Origin: a candidate division WWE3 bacterium RIFCSPLOWO2_01_FULL_39_13
GTDB lineage: Bacteria; Patescibacteriota; WWE3; 2-01-FULL-39-13
Direction of reading: 5' to 3'
NCBI GenBank assembly: GCA_001772665.1
Contig: MEVH01000015.1
Location: 13,223-50,283 of the forward strand
DNA length: 37,061 nt
In this document: positions 32,145 to 37,061 of the stretch, piece after piece
How the letters are laid out: every line of letters starts with the position of its first letter
How positions within the stretch are numbered: the first letter of the stretch is position 1
Made by a program: the position numbers and the translations under genes
Notes under the pieces: model-generated
The model's input: the letters and a program-made list of their open reading frames with translations, nothing else
The model's database searches: none
Told to the model about the DNA's origin: nothing

Positions 32145-33311
32145 ATGCCGATAACAGAGTTTACAGCAGCGCTAAACCAAGTAGCTGCAGAAAGAAATAT
32201 ATCAACAGAAGAAGTAATTGCAACTTTGAAAGAAGCCTTGGTTGCTGCTTACATGAAAGATCATCCTATAGAGGAAGAAGAAATCGAGAAGCTTTCGGCC
32301 GACATAGATTCTGATAGCGGTGAAGTAAAGGTCTTTTTCGACAAAAAAGATGTCACCCCTGCAGGTTTTGGACGCATTGCATCGCAGACAGCCAAGCAGG
32401 TAATACTTCAGAAAATCCGCGAAGCAGAAAAAGAATCAATTGCAAACGAATACCGTGAACTGATCGGAACGATAGTCCCTGGATACATTTTCAGAATAGA
32501 TAAAGACACCGTAATAATGGATGTTGGAAAAACCCAGGGCATTCTCCCCTTTTCAGAGCAGATTCCTAATGAAAGATATTCAGTAAACCAGAAGTATAAA
32601 GTTTTGGTAAAAGAAGTTACAGACAAAGACGAAGGTGGCTCCGCGATAATTCTTTCGAGAAAAGATCCAAGATTTATAGAGGAGCTTTTTAAACAGGAGG
32701 TTCCCGAAATCGAATCTGGTGTTGTAAAAATAGAGGAAATTGCACGCGAGGCGGGAGAAAGAACAAAAGTCGCGGTATCCTCTTCAGATGATAAGGTCGA
32801 CCCGTCAGGGGCATGTATTGGCCAAAGGGGAATACGCGTCCAGGCGGTTACCGACGAGTTAAACGGAGAAAAAATCGACATTATAAATTATCACCCAAGT
32901 CCTGATAAATTTATCGCACTATCCCTTTCACCCGCCCATGTCGTTGACATTATGCTGAACGAAGAAGAGCATAGTGCTGTGGTAATCGTTTCAGAAGATC
33001 AGCTTTCTCTTGCAATAGGAAATCACGGCCAGAATGCCCGTCTGGCTGCAAAACTTACTGGATGGAGGATAAATATCAATGGGCCCGAAGGATCGGAGAA
33101 GAAGACAGAGGGCGAAGGCAAAGAAAAAGATCGGAAGAACAGTAAAGATAAAGCAAAAGATGAAAAAGAAAGCAAATCCAAGACGAAAAAACCCGTCAAG
33201 ACCGCGAAGAAAGAAAAAAAGGGCAAAGATAAACCCAAAAAAGAGGTCTCCGGCACAGACCCCGAGAATAAGCAAAAAGATTCTGAAAACACCGAAGATG
33301 GAAAAGAGTAA
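32145..33311 (+). CDS. nusA: Transcription termination/antitermination protein NusA
   Basis: 388 residues. NusA N-terminal domain (FTAALNQVAAERNISTEEVI), S1 domain (~105-175, GTIVPGYIFRIDKDTVIMDV), and two KH domains with DPSGACIGQRGIRVQAV, then SLAIGNHGQNARLAAKLTGW. It binds RNA polymerase and nascent RNA and controls pausing and termination. The last ~65 residues are an extreme Lys/Glu/Asp-rich tail, where other NusA proteins carry either nothing or acidic repeats. infB follows after 8 bp, as in the usual nusA-infB operon. Confidence 0.94.
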   Translation: MPITEFTAALNQVAAERNISTEEVIATLKEALVAAYMKDHPIEEEEIEKLSADIDSDSGEVKVFFDKKDVTPAGFGRIASQTAKQVILQKIREAEKESIANEYRELIGTIVPGYIFRIDKDTVIMDVGKTQGILPFSEQIPNERYSVNQKYKVLVKEVTDKDEGGSAIILSRKDPRFIEELFKQEVPEIESGVVKIEEIAREAGERTKVAVSSSDDKVDPSGACIGQRGIRVQAVTDELNGEKIDIINYHPSPDKFIALSLSPAHVVDIMLNEEEHSAVVIVSEDQLSLAIGNHGQNARLAAKLTGWRININGPEGSEKKTEGEGKEKDRKNSKDKAKDEKESKSKTKKPVKTAKKEKKGKDKPKKEVSGTDPENKQKDSENTEDGKE

Positions 33312-33319
33312 AGTTCATT

Positions 33320-34846
33320 ATGGTAAAAAAGAAAAGTCAGCAGAAAACAGAAGAAAAGGCTGTCTACAGGCCTCCTATAGTTACGTTAATGGGTCATGTC
33401 GATCATGGCAAAACATCGATTCTTGATGCAGTAAGAAAATCAAAACTAACGTCCCTCGAGTCTGGTGGAATCACCCAACATATTGGTGCCTACACAATTG
33501 AAAACAACGGGAAGAAGATAACTTTTATAGATACTCCGGGACACGAAGCGTTTTCGCAGATGCGCGCCCGCGGAGGAGCTGCTGCAGACATAGTAATACT
33601 TGTCGTTGCAGCTGACGACGGCGTTATGCCACAGACTAAAGAGGCGATAATGCATGCCAAAGCTGCAAATGTTCCAATAATCGTGGCAATTAACAAATGC
33701 GATCTTCCTTCAGCTGATATCATGAGAGTCAAAAGACAGCTGGCTGAAAATAATATCCCAGTTGAGGGCTTTGGGGGTGATGTTGTTGCAGTCGAGGTGT
33801 CTGCGCTGAAAGGCACAGGCATAAATGAGCTTCTTGATGTAATCCTTTTAATTGCTGAAATGAATAAAGACAAACTTTCAGCAGATCCAAACGGAGTTTT
33901 TGAGGCTCTTGTTATCGAGTCGAGGCATGATCCGAAAAAAGGCATAATGGTATCGGCTGTTGTAAAAGATGGGACTCTAAATTTGAGAGATGAAATTTCT
34001 GCAGGAGAAGCAGAAGGCAAGGTTCGGTCTTTATCGAATTCGCTCGGAAAGGTTGTAAAATCGGCTGTTCCAGGTGACGCAGTTGAAATTCTGGGATTTT
34101 CTGACCTTCCGCAGTCTGGGGATGTAATAAAGAAAAATGAAGAGAAAGGTTCAAAATCGAGTCTGGGCAAAGAATCTGAGACATCAGAAATTTCGGGGGC
34201 GATGGAAGCTCCAGTGGCTTCAGAAACTCCGATTGATCCCCTTACCGGCAAGAAAATCCTTAATCTTTTAATAAAAGCTGATACTGCAGGGACATGCGAA
34301 GCAATTGTTTCATCAATAAATAAGCTTAAAGTTGAAGAAGCTATCCCGAATATCCTCTTATCAGGCGCAGGAGATGCCAAAGAGTCAGATGTTCTGCTTG
34401 CTTCGTCAGGAAGAGCAGTAATTATGGCATTTCGCGTAAATGTCCCGGCCTCTGTTTTAGAGCTTGCCAAAAGCCATAAGGTGATAATTCGCGAGCATGA
34501 GATAATTTATGCTCTTATTGAGGAAGTCGAAGACGCACTTCAGGGGGTTCTTGAAATAGAAGAGGCGAAAGTTAAAGGGAAAGGCCTTGTTATAAAAGTT
34601 TTTACACTACCAAAGTCTAACATGAAAGTGGCGGGAACCCTAGTTGAAGGTGGAAGATTCAAGGTCGGATCAAGAATTGGAATATTTAGGGAAGACAACG
34701 AAACTCCAGTTTATGTCTCACGCGTGAAAAGTCTTCATATCGGCGCTGGAGAAGTTAATGAAGCAAAAAAAGGCGAAGAATGCGGAATACTTTTAAAGCC
34801 AGCCATTGACGATATACAGCTAGATGATGTTATTGAGATCCTTTAG
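33320..34846 (+). CDS. infB: Translation initiation factor IF-2
   Basis: 508 residues, only the conserved core. GTPase motifs GHVDHGKT (25-32), DTPGHEAF, NKCD; then domain II (FEALVIESRHDPKKGIMVSA), domain III (KADTAGTCEAIVSSI) and C-terminal domain with KGEECGI. It brings initiator tRNA to the 30S subunit. The long N-terminal region of typical bacterial IF-2 is missing, as in other reduced genomes. A low-complexity insert (~275-302, Glu/Ser/Ala-rich) separates domains II and III. Confidence 0.96.
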   Translation: MVKKKSQQKTEEKAVYRPPIVTLMGHVDHGKTSILDAVRKSKLTSLESGGITQHIGAYTIENNGKKITFIDTPGHEAFSQMRARGGAAADIVILVVAADDGVMPQTKEAIMHAKAANVPIIVAINKCDLPSADIMRVKRQLAENNIPVEGFGGDVVAVEVSALKGTGINELLDVILLIAEMNKDKLSADPNGVFEALVIESRHDPKKGIMVSAVVKDGTLNLRDEISAGEAEGKVRSLSNSLGKVVKSAVPGDAVEILGFSDLPQSGDVIKKNEEKGSKSSLGKESETSEISGAMEAPVASETPIDPLTGKKILNLLIKADTAGTCEAIVSSINKLKVEEAIPNILLSGAGDAKESDVLLASSGRAVIMAFRVNVPASVLELAKSHKVIIREHEIIYALIEEVEDALQGVLEIEEAKVKGKGLVIKVFTLPKSNMKVAGTLVEGGRFKVGSRIGIFREDNETPVYVSRVKSLHIGAGEVNEAKKGEECGILLKPAIDDIQLDDVIEIL

Positions 34847-34905
34847 AAAATGTTCAGAGAATATTTATAAGTCCTGCGTTGCTTTACTCTCATGTTGCCT
34901 TCGTG

Positions 34906-34911
34906 TATAGT
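34906..34911 (+). promoter_or_regulatory. -10 box of the CYTH gene
   Basis: TATAGT ending 6 nt before the GTG at 34918. The rest of the infB-CYTH gap shows nothing. Confidence 0.4.
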
Positions 34912-34917
34912 TTGGGT

Positions 34918-35453
34918 GTGGCACGTAAGAACATAGAAATAGAAATTCAAGTTAAGATAGAGAGGCCAGCACCACTGTTACGATTCTTAAAGGAGAATGG
35001 AATCTTGGTGAAAAGGTGCAGCAAGTAGACACCTATTACACTCCTAAACATAGAGATTTTACTCAAGTCAGGCCGGTTAGTGAATGGCTGCGACTGAGAG
35101 ATTCGGATAGCAGATACTACATTACTTATAAAAACTGGCACCATGAAAAAGATGGAGGAAGTCATCATTGTGATGAATACGAAACCGAAATTGGCAGCCT
35201 TGAGCAGGTGGAAAAGATCTTTAGTGTATTAAACTTTAAAAAATTAGTGTCTGTTGATAAAAAGAGAGAAGTTTGGAATTTTAACGATTACGAAATAGCA
35301 ATTGACGCAGCAAAAAATACAAAACCTCCCGAAATTAAAGACAAAATGATAACTTTTCTGAAATCTTTAAAGATTGGGGAAATTCGAAGGAATTACGTTG
35401 GATATCCTTATCAGTTATTATTTCCCCGGGAGATTGAACATTTCAAGCAATAA
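34918..35453 (+). pseudogene. CYTH-domain protein (class IV adenylate cyclase-like), frameshifted
   Basis: The N-terminus is read in one frame from GTG 34918 (VARKNIEIEIQVKIERPAPL, then LRFLKENGILVK), carrying the EIEIQVKI motif that names the family (ExExK). The rest continues in another frame from about 35013 (KVQQVDTYYTP, then WLRLRDSDSRYYITYKNW and later conserved strands) to the stop at 35453. The switch lies at the run AAAA (35011-35014); one missing A would explain it. CYTH enzymes act on triphosphates. Either a sequencing or assembly slip or a real mutation; the remainder looks intact. Confidence 0.75.
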
Positions 35454-35465
35454 TAGGGTAAGTTC

Positions 35466-36275
35466 TCAGACTTTAAACAGTGAAGGAAAGGCTTTGTTTC
35501 CATTTAGGGTTAGTTGCCTTTTTCCCGTATTCTGTACTCTTAGGATGTATTGTTCTAATAGTGGCACTGCAAAGGAATAATTTCCGTTACTATCCCTATA
35601 TAATAATCCTGCTGTAATAAGTCGTCTGAACATTTGACTTACTTGTGATCTTCCAAAGCTTTTTACTTTGCTTTTCTTCGAAATTACAACAATCTCATGA
35701 ACCTTGAACTTTGTTTTTCCTGAATTTGCTATTAGCATAAGTAAATCTCTTTCCCTTTCTGTTGCTCTCGCCCATCTGCCAGCAAAAAAATCGCTGTCCA
35801 GCTTTTGAATAATTGCATCCATAGGTATTGATAATTTTTGACCTGCATTAACTTGTTGTAAGAAAACATCGAAAACTTCTCTACAAATGTATTGTATAAA
35901 GAAAGGGTATCCGCCTGACTGCAACACAATTTCATTTATCGCCTTTTCATTAAATTTCAAAGGATGTTGTGTTTTTTCGATAGGCTTGACGATTGCTTTT
36001 TTGCTTTCTTCGTCCGTGAGTTTTTCCAATATTACTACATGGAATAGTCTTTCTGAGTATGTTCTTGTTTCTACCAAGTTTGCAAGCAACATAGGTAATC
36101 CTGTCAGAACAAGAATAAAAAGTATGTTCTTTTTTTGTATATAGGTGAATACGTCTAGCAATAAAGATAATGGATATTGTTTATCTTCCGAATGATCGCT
36201 TAATGTTTGAGCTTCGTCGTAAGCAAAAACTATACCTTTGACCGTTCGAAGATTTGATATGTGTTGCCAAACCAT
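35466..36275 (-). CDS. AAA ATPase, C-terminal part (interrupted gene)
   Basis: 269 residues from the first ATG after the interruption; the same frame is in fact open back to the TAA at 36393-36395. It carries Walker B (GIVFAYDEAQTL), a sensor-like strand (LFILVLTGLPMLL), the AAA lid (YPFFIQYICREVFD) and a C-terminal winged helix (VSQMFRRLITAGLLYRDSNG). With the N-terminal part (36393-36734) it makes one ATPase of about 420 residues, of the archaeal-type/Cdc6-like or STAND-like P-loop group. Alone it lacks the Walker A, so it cannot hydrolyse ATP. Confidence 0.75.
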   Translation of the reverse strand: MVWQHISNLRTVKGIVFAYDEAQTLSDHSEDKQYPLSLLLDVFTYIQKKNILFILVLTGLPMLLANLVETRTYSERLFHVVILEKLTDEESKKAIVKPIEKTQHPLKFNEKAINEIVLQSGGYPFFIQYICREVFDVFLQQVNAGQKLSIPMDAIIQKLDSDFFAGRWARATERERDLLMLIANSGKTKFKVHEIVVISKKSKVKSFGRSQVSQMFRRLITAGLLYRDSNGNYSFAVPLLEQYILRVQNTGKRQLTLNGNKAFPSLFKV

Positions 36276-36392
36276 TTCAAGGGTAGCCTTGAGTTTGTCA
36301 CTAATGAAACCAGGGACATTATTAAAATAAGCTGCAAGGTATGAATAATTTAGAAATATATCATTTGTCTTTTTATCGCTATTAAATCCAAT

Positions 36393-36734
36393 TTAATTCC
36401 TATTAATAGTCCCGATTTTAATATTAGAAGTTATAAGTGCTATATCTGTCAATATACGCATTGCCATGGTTTCTTCGCTAACACTAACACTTTCTGCACA
36501 GTCAGTCCCTGCCCATAGCCAATTTCTCTTGCGTGCAACTGACTTAAGACTTTCTAACAGTACTGTTTTCCCAATCCCTCTTAAACCAGAAATTATTAAA
36601 TTTTTCAAGATGGTGTTTTGTTTAAGTAATCTATCAAATTCTTGAATTTCCAAATTTCTCCCGGCCAAATATGGGGGGGTATGGCCTGCCCCGGGGCGAA
36701 ATGGGTTTTCTAATGTTTCGTTTATGTTAGTCAT
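36393..36734 (-). CDS. AAA ATPase, N-terminal part (interrupted gene)
   Basis: 113 residues: NPFRPGAGHTPPYLAGR at the start, then Walker A GLRGIGKT (~52-59) and the strand WLWAGTDCAESVSVSEE. It ends at an in-frame TAA (36393-36395). Without the stop, the frame goes on through IGFNSDKKTNDIFLNYSYLA into the C-terminal part. So this is one gene with a premature stop, or one that is read through. TATAAC, 9 nt before the ATG, can serve as -10 and overlaps a TAACGTTA palindrome. Confidence 0.72.
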   Translation of the reverse strand: MTNINETLENPFRPGAGHTPPYLAGRNLEIQEFDRLLKQNTILKNLIISGLRGIGKTVLLESLKSVARKRNWLWAGTDCAESVSVSEETMAMRILTDIALITSNIKIGTINRN

Positions 36735-36739
36735 TCTTG

Positions 36740-36767
36740 TAACGTTATATTATTCACTAACGTTAGT
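36740..36767. promoter_or_regulatory. Palindromic operator-like sites before the AAA ATPase gene
   Basis: TAACGTTA (36740-36747) overlaps the presumed -10 of the leftward gene, and ACTAACGTTAGT (36756-36767), a 12-bp perfect palindrome with the same core, follows. Two copies of one palindrome at a promoter suggest a repressor site. Confidence 0.5.
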
Positions 36768-36775
36768 CAATGTAC

Positions 36776-36850
36776 TTGCTACATACTAATACGTTCGTAT
36801 AATCTTCGGGGTGTTACAGTGCGTTAGTCCATAGGCTAACGCACTGTAAC
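36776..36850 (+). promoter_or_regulatory. Rightward promoter followed by a perfect 15-bp stem-loop
   Basis: TTGCTA (36776-36781), 16-bp spacer and TATAAT (36798-36803) form a promoter-like pair. About 9 nt later GTTACAGTGCGTTAG (36813-36827) and its exact complement (36836-36850) form a 15-bp stem with an 8-nt loop. Possible small RNA start or structured 5' end; no T-tract follows directly. Confidence 0.45.
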
Positions 36851-36904
36851 GTCTGCTGTTTTATGGTCTTTACTATGAACACGTTTACGAGAAGAGAACA
36901 AATA

Positions 36905-36964
36905 GTTTGTCATCCAAAACCCTGTTTTTCTTACCCTGTTAGATCATATTGTTTGTCATCCAAA
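36905..36964. repeat. Two 14-bp direct repeats, 46-bp period
   Basis: GTTTGTCATCCAAA occurs at 36905-36918 and 36951-36964. They lie between the stem-loop and a possible rightward gene at the window end, so they may be regulator sites. The rest of 36735-37014 shows no gene. Confidence 0.5.
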
Positions 36965-37014
36965 CTATGAACTATAGATCGCGCAAAACAAAACTGCAGT
37001 TTAGGATAAAATTA

Positions 37015-37061
37015 ATGGATGAAAGATTTCATCCTGTCCAAGGAGGAGTGCAACATACTAT
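37015..37061 (+). CDS. Possible gene start, cut by window end
   Basis: An ATG at 37015 preceded by GGATAAAAT opens a frame MDERFHPVQGGVQHT that runs off the window. A Shine-Dalgarno-like AAGGAGG inside it could instead serve a start just beyond the edge. Too short to judge. Confidence 0.2.
   Translation, partial: MDERFHPVQGGVQHT

Noticed and set aside
33079-33426. Lys/Arg-rich frame over the nusA-infB junction
   Set aside because: Shadow of the charged nusA tail and infB start in another frame.
35011-35016. Programmed -1 frameshift in the CYTH gene
   Set aside because: The site G-AAA-AGG is a poor slippery heptamer and no downstream stem is obvious; a simple indel is likelier.

Overview
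The window looks like a chromosomal segment of a candidate phyla radiation (Patescibacteria) bacterium, most likely from the Microgenomates side. This is inference from gene content: a pared-down IF-2 without its N-terminal region, a short ValS and YidC, a PrgI/VirB4 type IV secretion-like cluster, a UbiA-type decaprenyl-phosphate phosphoribosyltransferase, tiny intergenic gaps and a standard genetic code (TGA ends rpmH). No 16S gene is present, so placement is tentative.

Layout. 1-7.3 kb: envelope genes (partial GT2 glycosyltransferase, UbiA-like enzyme, WecA/MraY-type phosphotransferase in an operon with a PEGA/SH3 protein and two membrane proteins) plus a MNT/HEPN pair. 7.3-9.2 kb: a decayed cupin gene, a PP2C-like phosphatase and an EamA transporter. 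9.28-10.07 kb: an unusual array with intact tRNA-Phe and tRNA-Cys, four decayed tRNA-like copies carrying the same 15-nt palindrome, and a GIY-YIG nuclease gene wedged between tRNA-Cys and one decayed copy. 10.1-14.8 kb: SPL-like radical SAM protein, groES-groEL, a VapBC-like pair and an AlkD-like protein. 14.9-21 kb: a four-gene secretion-type cluster (PD40 membrane protein, PrgI, small protein, VirB4 ATPase). 21.1-22.5 kb: NUDIX and DinB proteins. 22.5-27.8 kb: the replication-origin neighbourhood, with rpmH-rnpA-yidD-yidC-jag-dnaN leftward and dnaA rightward, DnaA boxes on both sides of dnaA, and a 154-bp structured repeat between rpmH and dnaA that recurs at 1.4 kb. 27.8-34.9 kb: solute-binding protein, DUF2000 protein, valS, nusA, infB. 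34.9-37 kb: a frameshifted CYTH gene, an AAA ATPase gene split by an in-frame stop, and a region rich in palindromes and direct repeats.

How the parts fit. The translation and replication core (rpmH, rnpA, valS, nusA, infB, dnaA, dnaN) and the protein export and folding set (yidC, yidD, groESL) are conserved. The accessory parts sit around small toxin-antitoxin pairs, tRNA genes and repeats. Many first genes have a TANAAT-type -10 box ending only 6-9 nt before the start codon and no Shine-Dalgarno sequence, so leaderless transcription seems to be the common mode, whereas some internal operon genes (dnaN, hepT) keep a Shine-Dalgarno. The strongest candidates for something undescribed are the palindrome-bearing tRNA copies with their GIY-YIG gene, and the 154-bp multi-hairpin repeat.
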